Shown here piece by piece: positions 26,636 to 36,588 of a stretch of 64,000 nt of DNA. Position 1 is the stretch's first letter, and each line of letters starts with the position of its first letter. The notes below the pieces were generated by a model. It saw nothing but the letters and a program-made list of their open reading frames with translations, was not told the DNA's origin and made no database searches. This DNA comes from Gemmatales bacterium (GTDB lineage: Bacteria; Planctomycetota; Planctomycetia; Gemmatales; Gemmataceae), in the NCBI GenBank assembly GCA_026004675.1, contig BPJP01000009.1:155294-219293 (forward strand), in the 5' to 3' direction. A program made the position numbers and the translations under genes.

Positions 26636-27250
26636 TCACGACGACGCTGATGCCGTGGTCGCAAGGTCAGCTTTAGAACCAATATCAATGAAATTCCGCA
26701 ACAATTGCGGACCAGCCAGGCACAGAAAACTCTCCGGGTGGAACTGGACCCCATGAAGTGGAAACACACGATGGCGGATGCCCATGATCTCTCCTTGATC
26801 GGTCCAAGCAGTGATTTCGAAATCCGGATTCTGGAAGCTGCTCCGCCGAATGACCAGACTATGGTAGCGTGTGGCCTCGAAGGGGTTGGGGAGATCGCGA
26901 AAAACGCCCTTGCCATCGTGATAAATCATCGACGTTTTTCCGTGCATGATCCGATCGTTGCGAACGATCTCGCCTCCGAAGCAATATCCAATGCACTGAT
27001 GGCCCAGACAAACGCCCAGGATGGGGATCGACGATGCGAAGTGGCGGATGACATCGTTCGAGACACCGGCGTCGAGCGGCGTACCCGGTCCCGGTGAAAT
27101 GATGATGTGGCTTGGGCGAAGTTCCTCGATCTCGGCCACAGTGATCTTGTCGTTTCGAAAAACTTGCAGATCGATAGCGGGGTCGAGCTCACCCAGCCGT
27201 TGCACCAGGTTGTAGGTAAACGAATCGTAATTGTCGATGAGCAGGATCAT
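26636..27250 (-). CDS. anthranilate/aminodeoxychorismate synthase glutaminase subunit
   Basis: A 204-residue class I glutamine amidotransferase. MILLIDNYDSFTYNLVQRLGEL is the classical TrpG/PabA opening. IIISPGPGTPLDAGVS and ILGVCLGHQCIGYCFGG contain the nucleophilic Cys, and GVQFHPESFL supplies the catalytic His-Glu. It delivers ammonia to TrpE or PabB for anthranilate or aminodeoxychorismate. Neither partner is in the window, so trpG and pabA cannot be told apart, and one subunit may serve both. It lies upstream of the cimA leader on the same strand. Confidence 0.94.
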   Translation of the reverse strand: MILLIDNYDSFTYNLVQRLGELDPAIDLQVFRNDKITVAEIEELRPSHIIISPGPGTPLDAGVSNDVIRHFASSIPILGVCLGHQCIGYCFGGEIVRNDRIMHGKTSMIYHDGKGVFRDLPNPFEATRYHSLVIRRSSFQNPDFEITAWTDQGEIMGIRHRVFPLHGVQFHPESFLCLAGPQLLRNFIDIGSKADLATTASASS

Positions 27251-27376
27251 TTTTGCTTCTGACGGCTCGTTTTTGCATGGGCAAGGTTGGCGAATTTTTT
27301 CAGGAGTACGAATTGGAGTTTAGCGGGCGGCAAAGAGACAGGCAATTGCAGCCGAGCCGCAGGACGAAGTCGCGAG

Positions 27377-30358
27377 TCAACTCAAACCGAACTTTTTCAG
27401 GCGGCTAACCAGGGTGCTTCGGGCCAGGCCGAGCAGGCGAGCCGCTTCCGCCTTGTTGCCATTGGTTGCCGCCAAGGCACGCACCAGCCGTTCGCGTTCG
27501 CGGCGATGGCGTTCTTCGCGTTCGGCAGCGATGCCGCACGGCCCGAACGGCAAAAAACCGTCGCCCTCTGCCCCATTATTGGTATACAAATCGATCGGCA
27601 GTTCATTGGGAGTGATCCAATCCCCTTCAGCGACGACGACCGCCCGCTCGATGACGTTTTCCAGTTCGCGGATATTGCCAGGCCAGTGATAACTTTTGAG
27701 CAAGATCATGGCATCATCGCTGATTTGCAGTTGCGACCGGCCACTCCGCCTGGCGAAAGACTCGAGAAAATACAGCGCCAGTTCCGGAATGTCTTCACGC
27801 CGTTCGCGCAGCGGAGGCACGACGATGTCGATCACTTTCAAGCGATAATACAGGTCTCGGCGGAACCGCCCTTCCTCGATCAGCGCTTCGAGATTCTGGT
27901 GTGTGGCAGCGATAATGCGAACGTCGACTTTGATCGGCTCGCTGGAACCCACCCGTTCGAAGGTCTTTTCCTGCAGAACACGCAGCAGTTTGGTCTGGAC
28001 GTCCAGCGAAACGTCGCCGATTTCGTCGAGAAACAAAGTGCCCTGATCGGCGAGTTCGAAGCGACCGATTTTGTCCCGATGGGCGCCCGTGAAGGCGCCT
28101 TTGACGTGGCCAAATAATTCGCTTTCCAGTACGCCGGGCGAAAGGGCGGCACAATGCACTTTGACGAATGGCTTGTCGGCTCGTTCGCTGTGATCGTGGA
28201 TGGCCTGGGCCAAGAGTTCTTTGCCCGTGCCGCTTTCGCCACGAAGCAGCACTGCCGATGACGTAGCCGACACTTTGCGCACCAGATCAAGGACATGGCG
28301 GATAGCAGCACTGGAGCCTACAATCGCTTTGGTGCTGGTCGGCAGCGCCGCGGACAAATTCTCAGCAGAGCTGGTTTTCACCTGAGAGCGAGCCGGTGTC
28401 GGACGCGACGACAACCTCATCAGTTGGCTTTGCAAGGCGAGAATACGACGTTGCTGTTCGGATATCTTTTGCACTTTGGCATTCAACTCGCGGTTGAGCA
28501 ATTCAATGGTACGATGCCCTTCCGCGCTGGCGAGTGCCAGTGCCGTCAGTTGGGCGAAACTGGACAGCAGCTCGAAGTCTTCCTTCGCATACTGCCCTCG
28601 GGTTTTGGGGCCGAGAATCAAGATCGCCAACAGCTTGTTTTCATGGACAAGCGGTTGGGCGACCTCCCCTCCCAAAAAAGCGAGCTGTCCCGCCGCCGAT
28701 GCCGTCCCCGCCTCGGCAGCCCCCATTATCACCTGACCGCCAGCAAGAGCTTCGAGCAAAGGGCAGCCCGACGTAAGTTCGGACAATGCCGGCGCAGTCC
28801 CAATGTGGCCCGCCAGTTGGAAGATAGGTGGCTGGCCATCACGCAAATACACTGCTCCCCCGGACACCTGCAGCAAATCGACCGACGCCCGTAACATCCG
28901 GCGAGCCAGTGTCGGCGGATCGACCAGTTGCTCGATCGCTTCTCCCATTCGGCGAATGGTCCGTTCGAGTTGATGTTTTTCCCGATCGAATCGGCGATCG
29001 AGTGCTTTCTTGAATCGACTTCTGGCGAAATCGAGCAGGAACAACAAAACGAGAAAACTGGTGCCCACCCACAACGTTTGATCGAACGAGGGACCGGTGC
29101 CGCCGCTACTGCCAAAAACGTCCGCCGCCACCATACCTGCAAGGACCAGCGTGTAATAGACGAGACTGGCGACAAAACTAAGCAAAAAATAAACAACGCC
29201 TGAACTGACCAGTTGATCCAATTGCATCAATCGATACCGGGTGATGCTCACCGCAAACGCAATCGTCAGCAGTGCCGACGCCGCGAACATCGGCCACGTG
29301 CCGGCACCGGAACCAAAGTCGTCCGGCTGCATCGTCACCAGATACATCGTGTAGCCAATGGGCACCAAGGCCAAGAGCGACCCCACCATGATCCACTCGA
29401 CTTGCTTGCGTTCCGTGGGGTCGGAGGCGCTGCGAAACGTGCTCACCAGACAAACAACACTGGCCAAATAAAACGACATTGCAACCACGAGATAGGCTTT
29501 GACCACAGTGACCAAAACCGACCAGCCGGCCGCCATCGCTTCCGCGGAAAAACCGCCCCTGACCAATGTGCGAATGTGGACATAACTTACGATCAATGCT
29601 GCCAGAAAGAGCAAAGGAGGCAGGTAGATCGCCGCCAGCAACTTGAGCCTTTGGCGAATAAAGATTTCCTTCGGCCGGGGAAACAACATAAAAAAGTGCA
29701 AAGACACCGCCGGCAACAGCACGGAACAAGCCATAAAAACAAGCAGAAACAGGGGATACGTGGAGATTCGAACCCAATGATATCCGCCCATGTACGCACC
29801 GACAGTGACGATGCACAAAGTGAAAAACTGGGCTGCCGTTACATCGTGCGGCCGATTCCAATAAACCAAGGCGCCGACGACAAAGAGTCCAAGTTTTAGC
29901 ACGAACCAAAGGATCGAAGGCAACAAGACCGCAAAGGGCAACGTGCCCAGTCGGCACCAGATCTCGTGCACTTGCCCACTTGATCGGCTGCGAAACTGCA
30001 CGCGAACCACCTTCTCGCCGTCGAGCAGGCGAACGTTTTCGCCGTCAACGTCCACCTCATCGCGAAGTGATAACAGCGTCCGCAATAACAAAACCTGGCT
30101 CCAGATTTTGCTTTGAGCGTCGAGTTCATAATCCGCCACACGCACGAGTTGGTCGCCTGGAACCGGCTGAGGGCCATCACCGCGCAAGAAGCATCGCGGT
30201 TCTACTTGCCGGATCGTGGGGGAAAAAGCGCACTGGATTCCAATGTCGGGAGATGCCGACACGAACCACAAAATGCCCGCTGAGTAGAGGCAGACAGACA
30301 GGCCCGCAAGAAAGAGCAAGCTGCGCTTTTGAACCAGGGACTGGAAGATGGAATACAT
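27377..30358 (-). CDS. membrane-anchored sigma-54-dependent transcription activator with GAF domain
   Basis: A 993-residue protein. Residues 1-440 are membrane-embedded: one N-terminal segment, a PDZ-like exported loop (VPGDQLVRVADYELDAQ) and then about seven or eight further segments. Residues about 470-620 form a GAF-like sensor, and a coiled linker follows. The AAA+ domain holds Walker A GESGTGKE, the sigma-54-contacting loop GAFTGA, Walker B GTLFLDEIGDV and the RERREDIPELALYF region. The C-terminus is a Fis-type helix-turn-helix (NGNKAEAARLLGLARSTLVSRLKKFG). It would activate sigma-54 promoters from the membrane in response to an external or membrane signal. No receiver domain is present. 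The target promoters are not known. Confidence 0.9.
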   Translation of the reverse strand: MYSIFQSLVQKRSLLFLAGLSVCLYSAGILWFVSASPDIGIQCAFSPTIRQVEPRCFLRGDGPQPVPGDQLVRVADYELDAQSKIWSQVLLLRTLLSLRDEVDVDGENVRLLDGEKVVRVQFRSRSSGQVHEIWCRLGTLPFAVLLPSILWFVLKLGLFVVGALVYWNRPHDVTAAQFFTLCIVTVGAYMGGYHWVRISTYPLFLLVFMACSVLLPAVSLHFFMLFPRPKEIFIRQRLKLLAAIYLPPLLFLAALIVSYVHIRTLVRGGFSAEAMAAGWSVLVTVVKAYLVVAMSFYLASVVCLVSTFRSASDPTERKQVEWIMVGSLLALVPIGYTMYLVTMQPDDFGSGAGTWPMFAASALLTIAFAVSITRYRLMQLDQLVSSGVVYFLLSFVASLVYYTLVLAGMVAADVFGSSGGTGPSFDQTLWVGTSFLVLLFLLDFARSRFKKALDRRFDREKHQLERTIRRMGEAIEQLVDPPTLARRMLRASVDLLQVSGGAVYLRDGQPPIFQLAGHIGTAPALSELTSGCPLLEALAGGQVIMGAAEAGTASAAGQLAFLGGEVAQPLVHENKLLAILILGPKTRGQYAKEDFELLSSFAQLTALALASAEGHRTIELLNRELNAKVQKISEQQRRILALQSQLMRLSSRPTPARSQVKTSSAENLSAALPTSTKAIVGSSAAIRHVLDLVRKVSATSSAVLLRGESGTGKELLAQAIHDHSERADKPFVKVHCAALSPGVLESELFGHVKGAFTGAHRDKIGRFELADQGTLFLDEIGDVSLDVQTKLLRVLQEKTFERVGSSEPIKVDVRIIAATHQNLEALIEEGRFRRDLYYRLKVIDIVVPPLRERREDIPELALYFLESFARRSGRSQLQISDDAMILLKSYHWPGNIRELENVIERAVVVAEGDWITPNELPIDLYTNNGAEGDGFLPFGPCGIAAEREERHRRERERLVRALAATNGNKAEAARLLGLARSTLVSRLKKFGLS

Positions 30359-30425
30359 TTTTGCCCCTCAGCAAGGCTCGCTTGTCAATGTAAAAGTTGG
30401 TTCGCGAAAGTCAAACATTTTGATC

Positions 30426-30571
30426 CGACGGTCCCCCGTCGGGCTGAGGCCGTGAGGCATCCCGATAACACCGTTTGCTGACGGTGCCATCACCGTTGGT
30501 TGACGGTATTCTCTCTTCTCGGCCTCCGCTTCATGCCCATTGCTTTTCAAAAAAGACCGTCAGTTGACGGT
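30426..30571. repeat. intergenic palindromic repeats, ACCGTnnnnTGACGGT family (three copies)
   Basis: Three near-identical 16-base palindromes lie at 30470-30485, 30492-30507 and 30556-30571 (ACCGTTTGCTGACGGT, ACCGTTGGTTGACGGT, ACCGTCAGTTGACGGT), preceded by a 7-bp hairpin CCGACGG...CCGTCGG at 30426-30443. The same palindrome recurs three times at 58.2-58.3 kb. In both places the last copy is followed by GCG(C/A)AAGATAG and later CCCCCGCGC. The 490-base gap between the sigma-54 activator and the DUF1501 gene otherwise holds no gene I can support. On the minus strand a 34-codon frame (30560-30664) ends ...STVN-stop within the last palindrome, and the second locus has the same ending. Confidence 0.8.
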
Positions 30572-30848
30572 GGAGAAAAACGGCGCAAGATAGGCAACTA
30601 CTTTCTCTAGAATTCCGATCGCGCCCCCGCGCGCACCAAGAGTCGCATGGCGCACCGGCTTCATGGTAGCAACTCCCTTTCCTGCCAGTATGGCATCGCT
30701 CCTCGAAAGAACAGTCAACAAAACCGCCTCGATAGAGGAAAATCCTTGCAACCTGATTTTGAAGCTTGCGGAAGCTGCGAGACCACGATAGGCTAGCGAT
30801 ACTCCAACACTCCTGACAACCTCCTTATACCCGCCCGGAGGCAAGCCC

Positions 30849-32244
30849 ATGTTCACGTTCTTCGATCACGCCAGAGGGTGCAATCGCCGCGAGTTTCTAC
30901 GGATTGGCAGCCTTAGCCTGGGTGGCTTGAGTTTGCCTCACCTGCTCGCCGCCAAGGCAGCGGCCCCAGCAAACCGGCACACCCATTCACGATAAGTCGG
31001 TGATCTTTTTGTTTCTTCACGGCGGTCCGACACAGATCGAAACTTTCGATCCGAAAATGTCCGCCCCTGTCGAATACCGCAGTGCCACCGGAGAAGTTCA
31101 AACCAAAGTACCTGGCATGACCTTCGGCGGTACGTTCGAAAGGCTTGCCAGACACGCTGACAAGGTCTCCATCGTGCGTTCTTACCGGACCGGCAACGGC
31201 AACCACGACATCAAGCCGATCGTCCATGCCGACACGATGAACGCCAATCTGGGGTCGCTCTACTCGCGCATTGCTGGTGTGAATAACCCCGTTAACGGCA
31301 TGCCGACGAACGTCGCCTTGTTCCCTCGAGCCGTGGACAAGGATACGCAAGAAGCGAACATGCGATTCGGCAAATTCAACGCCACCGGGTCGCTGGGGAC
31401 GGCCTATGCGCCGTTTATGCCCGGCGAAGGGGGAGAATTGCAGTCGGACATGAAATTGAAGATGCCGATGGAGCGTTTGCATGATCGCCGTGCTTTGCTC
31501 CGCAGCCTGGATCGTGTCAAGTACGCATTCGACACATCAGGCCTTCTCGAAGACCTCGACCGATTGCAGCAGCAGGCGTTTGAAACCATCCTTGGAGGAG
31601 TCGCTGATGCATTCGATCTTTCCAAGGAAGACCCCCGCGTCGTCGCTCGTTATGACACCGCCCCGTTAGTCCGCCCGGAAAACATCTCCAAGAAGTGGAA
31701 CAACTACAAAAACTACTGCGACAACTCCAAAACGCTGGGCAAATTGCTGCTGTTGGCCCGACGGCTCTGCGAGGCAGGATGCGGATTTGTGACCGTGACG
31801 ACCAACTTCGTTTGGGACATGCATGCCGACAAGAATAATGCCACCCTTACCGAAGGCATGAACTACATGGGCTTGCCCCTGGACCATGCCTTGTCGGCGT
31901 TTCTGGAAGATGTGCACGCCCGCGGCCTCAGCGACAAGATTCTCCTCGTCGTCACCGGAGAGATGGGGCGAACTCCTCGCATCAATAAAAAAGGCGGACG
32001 GGATCATTGGGGGAATATCACCCCGTTGCTGCTCGCCGGCGGTGGGCTGGAAATGGGCAAGGTGATCGGCCGCTCCACCCGCAATGGCGGCGAACCGGCT
32101 ACCGAGCCGATCACGATTCGCCACCTCATCTCCACGATCATGCACACCTTCTTCGATATGGGCCAGGTACGCGTCCAGCGAGGGATCCCCAAAAAGATCG
32201 CGGAAATCTCGGAATGGGAGCCTATTCCCGGATTGATGGGATAA
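30849..32244 (+). pseudogene. DUF1501 domain protein with Tat-like signal, one frameshift
   Basis: The ATG at 30849 follows CCCGGAGG and gives CNRREFLRIGSLSLGGLSLPHLL, a twin-arginine signal. This frame stops at the TAA at 30993. A +1 shift at the four-C run 30964-30967 joins it as AAKAAAQQTGTPIHDKSVIFLFLHGGPTQIETFD, and the rest of DUF1501 continues to 32244 (VTTNFVWDMHADKNN, TGEMGRTPRINKKGGRDHWG). About 464 residues result, a normal length, so an inserted base is likely. It is the second DUF1501 gene in the window and lies just before the flagellar cluster; there is no evident functional link. Confidence 0.85.
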
Positions 32245-32451
32245 AACAGAAATCCCAAGAATCCGGCACGAGGGCTGTCCACGTCCGCCCCTATTACCAG
32301 GCATTCGGCGCTGACCGTCTAGCTGCGGTGCCGTTGCGAGGCGTCGCGACGGCCCCCTTCTTTCTTGTTTTCGCGGTTCCGGTCACCAAGGACCCCAGAG
32401 GATTGGCACCTCCAGAATGCATTCCATGCCTGGCACCCAACAATCAAAAAT

Positions 32452-32474
32452 AAACGGCGATTGGCCCGCCGTTT
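32452..32474. terminator. possible hairpin terminator between DUF1501 and the flagellar genes
   Basis: A perfect 8-bp stem AAACGGCG / CGCCGTTT with a 7-base loop sits in the 377-base gap before flgN. Only a weak T-rich tail follows, so it may be a weak terminator or a processing structure. Nothing else is recognisable in the gap apart from an 86-codon open frame (32365-32625) that overlaps the flgN ATG but has no ribosome-binding site or family features. Confidence 0.4.
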
Positions 32475-32621
32475 GCTCAATTTAACGACCGCGCCTGACG
32501 GCAACCTGCTTGCGATGCCACAAGTCGCTTTTGGTGAGTCGGTTACGACGGTCGTGAGCGGGGAATTCCTTCCCGAATTGGGAATTGCCGCTAGGGAACT
32601 CTTTCCCAAGGGGACTGCATC

Positions 32622-33116
32622 ATGACGACGACCGCTGATTGGGTTCGGCTTTGTGAAAAACGGCTCGACGATGATGAAGCTGGCATCACCGACCTGTTGG
32701 TGGCGTTGAAACGGTTGCACGCTTCTTTGCGATCTGCCGACGTGGAGAGTTTGTCTGCAGCGATGCTCGAGCACGAAGTCGTCGGACAAAACCTCGAGTC
32801 GCTCCGGAGAGACAGGCAGGCATTCATCGAAAGGATGAGCAGCGAATTGGGCATTCCTGAAAGCGACTTTTGCATGTCGCGTTTGCTGGAGCGCTTGCCT
32901 CCGGCAGAAAGCGAGCGCTTGTCCGATCGCTGCCGGCAGCTCCGACGGCAGGGGATCGAAGTTGTTTGTCTGTACAAGAGCACGCAAGAACTGCTTCAGC
33001 TTTGGTCGGATTGGCTCGACCAGACGCTAGTTCCGGCGCAGTCCCCGTCTCGGTACAGCCGAACCGGCACTTGCACTCATGATATGGTGGGGGCGATCCT
33101 GGAAGTCGAGGGATAA
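32622..33116 (+). CDS. flgN: FlgN-like flagellar export chaperone
   Basis: A 164-residue, almost entirely helical protein (LCEKRLDDDEAGITDLLVALKRLHASLR ... MLEHEVVGQNLESLRRDRQAFIERMSSELGI ... CRQLRRQGIEVVCLYKSTQELLQLWSDWLDQ), which fits FlgN length and composition. Its position directly before flgK, three bases away, supports the call: FlgN keeps the hook-filament junction proteins FlgK and FlgL soluble for export. FlgN sequences are poorly conserved, so the assignment leans on context. No FlgM-like gene is seen. Confidence 0.78.
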   Translation: MTTTADWVRLCEKRLDDDEAGITDLLVALKRLHASLRSADVESLSAAMLEHEVVGQNLESLRRDRQAFIERMSSELGIPESDFCMSRLLERLPPAESERLSDRCRQLRRQGIEVVCLYKSTQELLQLWSDWLDQTLVPAQSPSRYSRTGTCTHDMVGAILEVEG

Positions 33117-33119
33117 ATC

Positions 33120-35096
33120 ATGTCTTCATTTTCGATCGGCATTTCAGGGATCAGGGCCAGCCGACAGGCGCTTGATGTCATCGCCAACAATGTCACCAAT
33201 GCGAACACGCCCGGCTACCATCGGCAGGTGACCAACCTGGCGGTGCGAACGCTGGGAAGTACTACCATCGGCAACGGCGTCGTCATCAAGGGAATCGGCC
33301 GCCTGCGAAGCAGTGTGTTGGAAAATGCCATCATTCGCAACAACGGCGATGTCAGTTACTCCTCCGCCCTGCTGGAGAGCCTGCGGCAAATCGAATCCTT
33401 TATCACACCTGGCCAGGGCGCTTTGGCTGATAATCTGGAGAAGATGTTTAACGGCTTGCAGGAACTGGCCGCCCGGCCTGACGATCTCACGCAACGTCGC
33501 GTCGTTCTCGCCTCGGCAGCAAGCCTGGCCAGGAATTTCAACACCCTGGCGGATCAACTCGATAACATGACCACGGAGCTGGACGCCCAACTGGCCCAGC
33601 ATGTCGATGATGTCAATCGCTTGTCATCCGAGATCGCCAGGCTGAACCAACAGATCGCTGAAGCCGACGCCCAGGGGCTGAACACCAACGCGGTGCGGGA
33701 CCAGCGCGACCAGTTCATCACGGAATTATCGCAACTCATCGACATTCGCACGTTCGATCAGGACCGTGGACTAGTCAACGTCGTCGCTGCTCGTGTCCCT
33801 CTGGTGGTTGCCAACCAATCGACGCCACTCGAATTCAACATCGGCGCCGGCAATACCGCGGAGATCCGCCCAGTTGGTTCCGTGACACCGATGATTCCGA
33901 GCGGCGGGGCTATCGGTGGCTTGCTGGCAGCACGAAATGCTGAAATCGTCGATCTGCGAAACCGCAGCGACCAGCTTGCCCAAGAGCTTATCCGGCAAAT
34001 CGACGGTTTGCAAACAACGGGTCTGCCGCTGTCCGGGCCAATGACTTCCCTGACAAGCCAAAGACTCGTCAGCGATACCAACCTGCCGCTCGACCAGGCA
34101 GGCCTCGCTTTTCCGCCCCAGGCTGGAACCCTGACGGTTTCGGTCACTGATCTCACGACCGGAGACCGTGTTGTGACAAGAATCGCTATCGATCCTGCCG
34201 TCGACTCGTTGCAGGATGTGGCGACCGCGTTGAATGGAATCGCCAATCTGCAAGCCACGGTCGACCCTGCCGAAGGAAGCCTGACGATCACGGGCCAGCC
34301 CGGATACGCCTTCGATTTTGCCGGTCGCCTTCCCAGCGATCCGACGACCGTGAGTGCAGCGCCCACATCGACCTCTGCGCCGGTCGTGTCGGGCAGCTAT
34401 CAGGGAAGTTCGGATGACAACCTTACTCTCACGGTCCTTGGTTCCGGCAGCGATTTACAGGTTGGTGTCGATTCGGGATTGTCCCTCGAAGTGCGTGACG
34501 GCAGCGGTAGTATCATTGGCACATTCAACATCGGTCAGGGTTACGAAGCGAACTCGGCGCTGGAACTTGCCAACGGACTCGCCATTCGGATTCCTGCCGG
34601 CGTCGTCAATCCGGGCGACACTTATTCGGTACCGGTCACTTCCTCCCCTGATTCAGCGGGGATTTTAACGGCATTGGGTCTGAACTCCTTTTTTGTGGGC
34701 AGCAGCAGCGCCGACATCCGCTTGCACCCGAATCTCGAAGCCGACCCGGCCAGCCTGGCGGCAGGCACCTCGGCTGCTAGCGGCGATGCTTCGAACCTTC
34801 TCGAAATGGTGTCGCTTCGTGATCAACCCCTGCTTAACGGCAACGAAACGTTTCGGGAGTTTCTAGCCAGCGCCATCGGCGGGGTCGGCAGCGAGGTCAG
34901 GGAACTGGATGACCGCAAGGCCGCCCAGTCCGCCATCGGCGAAAGACTACTGACCGAACAACAAAGCGTGTCCGGCGTCGATCCGAACGAAGAACTGGTC
35001 TATATGCTCGAATTTCAACGGCAATTTCAAATGTCCTCCGAATTTCTGGCCGTCGTCAACCGTACCCTCGATTCGCTGTTCCGCATCCTGCAGTAA
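33120..35096 (+). CDS. flgK: flagellar hook-associated protein 1
   Basis: A 658-residue protein. The N-terminus FSIGISGIRASRQALDVIANNVTNANTPGYHRQ is the axial-protein signature of FlgK (NVxNANTPGYxRQ). The C-terminus ends SGVDPNEELVYMLEFQRQFQMSSEFLAVVNRTLDSLFRIL, the paired coiled-coil tail. Between them are the extended Q-rich coil (ELDAQLAQHVDDVNRLSSEIARLNQQIAEAD) and variable beta domains. It forms the first hook-filament junction ring. It sits in an flgN-flgK-flgL operon. Confidence 0.96.
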   Translation: MSSFSIGISGIRASRQALDVIANNVTNANTPGYHRQVTNLAVRTLGSTTIGNGVVIKGIGRLRSSVLENAIIRNNGDVSYSSALLESLRQIESFITPGQGALADNLEKMFNGLQELAARPDDLTQRRVVLASAASLARNFNTLADQLDNMTTELDAQLAQHVDDVNRLSSEIARLNQQIAEADAQGLNTNAVRDQRDQFITELSQLIDIRTFDQDRGLVNVVAARVPLVVANQSTPLEFNIGAGNTAEIRPVGSVTPMIPSGGAIGGLLAARNAEIVDLRNRSDQLAQELIRQIDGLQTTGLPLSGPMTSLTSQRLVSDTNLPLDQAGLAFPPQAGTLTVSVTDLTTGDRVVTRIAIDPAVDSLQDVATALNGIANLQATVDPAEGSLTITGQPGYAFDFAGRLPSDPTTVSAAPTSTSAPVVSGSYQGSSDDNLTLTVLGSGSDLQVGVDSGLSLEVRDGSGSIIGTFNIGQGYEANSALELANGLAIRIPAGVVNPGDTYSVPVTSSPDSAGILTALGLNSFFVGSSSADIRLHPNLEADPASLAAGTSAASGDASNLLEMVSLRDQPLLNGNETFREFLASAIGGVGSEVRELDDRKAAQSAIGERLLTEQQSVSGVDPNEELVYMLEFQRQFQMSSEFLAVVNRTLDSLFRILQ

Positions 35097-35113
35097 CTGG
35101 CGGAGAATCAACC

Positions 35114-36547
35114 ATGGAACTCCGTGTAACGAATCAAACCACCATCTCGCGAATGATTTCCAGCATTCGACAGGCAAGTGATCGGCTGGCCGTCTTTCAG
35201 CAGCAAGCCGCTACGGGCAAACGCCTTCTCAGACCATCCGATTCGCCCATCGATGTAAGCCGAGTGCTGGCGAACCGTGCCGCTGATCAGAGGTTCGAGG
35301 CCTCGAAAAGCACTCTTCAGGCGGCGCGTTCGACGTTGCAAGCGAGTTCTTCGGCGTTGCAGGAAGTCAGCGCGATTTTCATCAAAGCACGCGAAATCCT
35401 CGTCTCTGCGAAACCAGCGCCTACTACCGATCGAAACGCGTTGGCTGGTGAAGTCGATGTCCTTCTGGATCGGCTGCTCCACCAGGCCAATGCCCAGAAC
35501 GAAGGCCGATTCCTCTTCGCTGGCATGGCCACCGACACCCAACCCTTTGTGACGAACGCGTCTGGCGAGATCGTCTACCAAGGCTCCGATCAACGCACCG
35601 AAGTGCCGTTGACACGTTTCCACAACACCACCCCGAATTTCAGCGGCCGTGAAGTTTTTCAAGCGCGAACACGGGGAGCCACCCTCTACTCGGGCACAAC
35701 CGGTGCTGCTGCCGGCACCGGAACGGATAGCGTAACGGGGCAGGCTTTTCTCACGGTCAGTCATACCGCCACAACCTATGCTGCCGGCTCGGGAATCCAG
35801 CCTGGCGCGAGTTCCGCCAATGGCGATACCGTCATCGGCCCCATGGGAAGCCACCAATTGACGATCGTGGATTCCAGCGGAACAGGGGCGTCTGGGACGG
35901 TTTCGTTGAACGGGGGGCCGCCCGTTCCGTTCACGAGCAGCGATACCGACTTGCAAGTGACGGGTCCCAACGGCGAGATCGTTTTTGTCGACACGACCGG
36001 CATCACCCCCGGCTTCAATGGCAACGTCGCTTTGTCGGCAAGCGGAACGTTATCGCTCGACGGCGGCACAACATCGATCCCGATCAATTTCTCCAGCAAC
36101 CAGGTGGTCAGCGACCCGTCGGGCAACATTGTCAATGTGGATAGCAGTGCGATTCGCTTCGCTGGCATGGATGCTTTGAGCTTCAGCGGTACCTATGACG
36201 CATTCCAATTGTTGCAGAGCCTGCGAGATACGCTCAACAACACCATGGGGCTTTCCGCCGACCAGCAAGACATCGCGCTCGACCAGCTTCTCGGCGAGAT
36301 CGATCGGGTCCACGACAACATCCGAGCGAGTCTCGGCGAACAGGGAACCCTGCTTGAAGACCTGGATCATCTCGAAAACCGGCTGGGTGATTTGCAGCTT
36401 ACGACCCGGGAAACGCTGAGTCATCTCGAAGATGCCGATCTGACAGAAGTGCTTTTGAATCTTCGCGCCCAGGAAAACAGCTTGCAGTTGGCGTTGGCTA
36501 CGGCGGCCCGCTCATTCGAGCAAAACCTCCTCGATTTTTTGCGCTGA
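35114..36547 (+). CDS. flgL: flagellar hook-associated protein 3
   Basis: A 477-residue protein with flagellin-type terminal coils: MELRVTNQTTISRMISSIRQASDRLAVFQQQAATGKRLLRPSDSPIDVSR at the N-terminus, and LTTRETLSHLEDADLTEVLLNLRAQENSLQLALATAARSF at the C-terminus, the D0/D1 helices of FlgL. The middle 250 residues are a beta-rich, Gly/Thr/Ser-rich domain longer than in enteric FlgL (about 317 residues overall), probably a surface-exposed insertion. It closes the junction between FlgK and the filament. It is 17 bases downstream of flgK and ends the cluster. Confidence 0.95.
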   Translation: MELRVTNQTTISRMISSIRQASDRLAVFQQQAATGKRLLRPSDSPIDVSRVLANRAADQRFEASKSTLQAARSTLQASSSALQEVSAIFIKAREILVSAKPAPTTDRNALAGEVDVLLDRLLHQANAQNEGRFLFAGMATDTQPFVTNASGEIVYQGSDQRTEVPLTRFHNTTPNFSGREVFQARTRGATLYSGTTGAAAGTGTDSVTGQAFLTVSHTATTYAAGSGIQPGASSANGDTVIGPMGSHQLTIVDSSGTGASGTVSLNGGPPVPFTSSDTDLQVTGPNGEIVFVDTTGITPGFNGNVALSASGTLSLDGGTTSIPINFSSNQVVSDPSGNIVNVDSSAIRFAGMDALSFSGTYDAFQLLQSLRDTLNNTMGLSADQQDIALDQLLGEIDRVHDNIRASLGEQGTLLEDLDHLENRLGDLQLTTRETLSHLEDADLTEVLLNLRAQENSLQLALATAARSFEQNLLDFLR

Positions 36548-36588
36548 TCGATCATTTCCCGAACCCGGCCTTGGCGATGGCGAAATAA

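Noticed and set aside
26637..27250. trpG or pabA specific name
   Set aside because: The sequence fits either and no trpE or pabB is present, so no symbol was given.
30560..30664. 34-codon frame (ends STVN) as a real gene
   Set aside because: It coincides with the palindromic repeat and the same ending recurs at the second repeat locus, so it is more likely part of the repeat; the coding question is left as a finding.
32365..32625. 86-codon frame overlapping the flgN start by ATGA
   Set aside because: No ribosome-binding site, contains a hairpin, and the translation looks non-native; kept only as a note in the gap entry.
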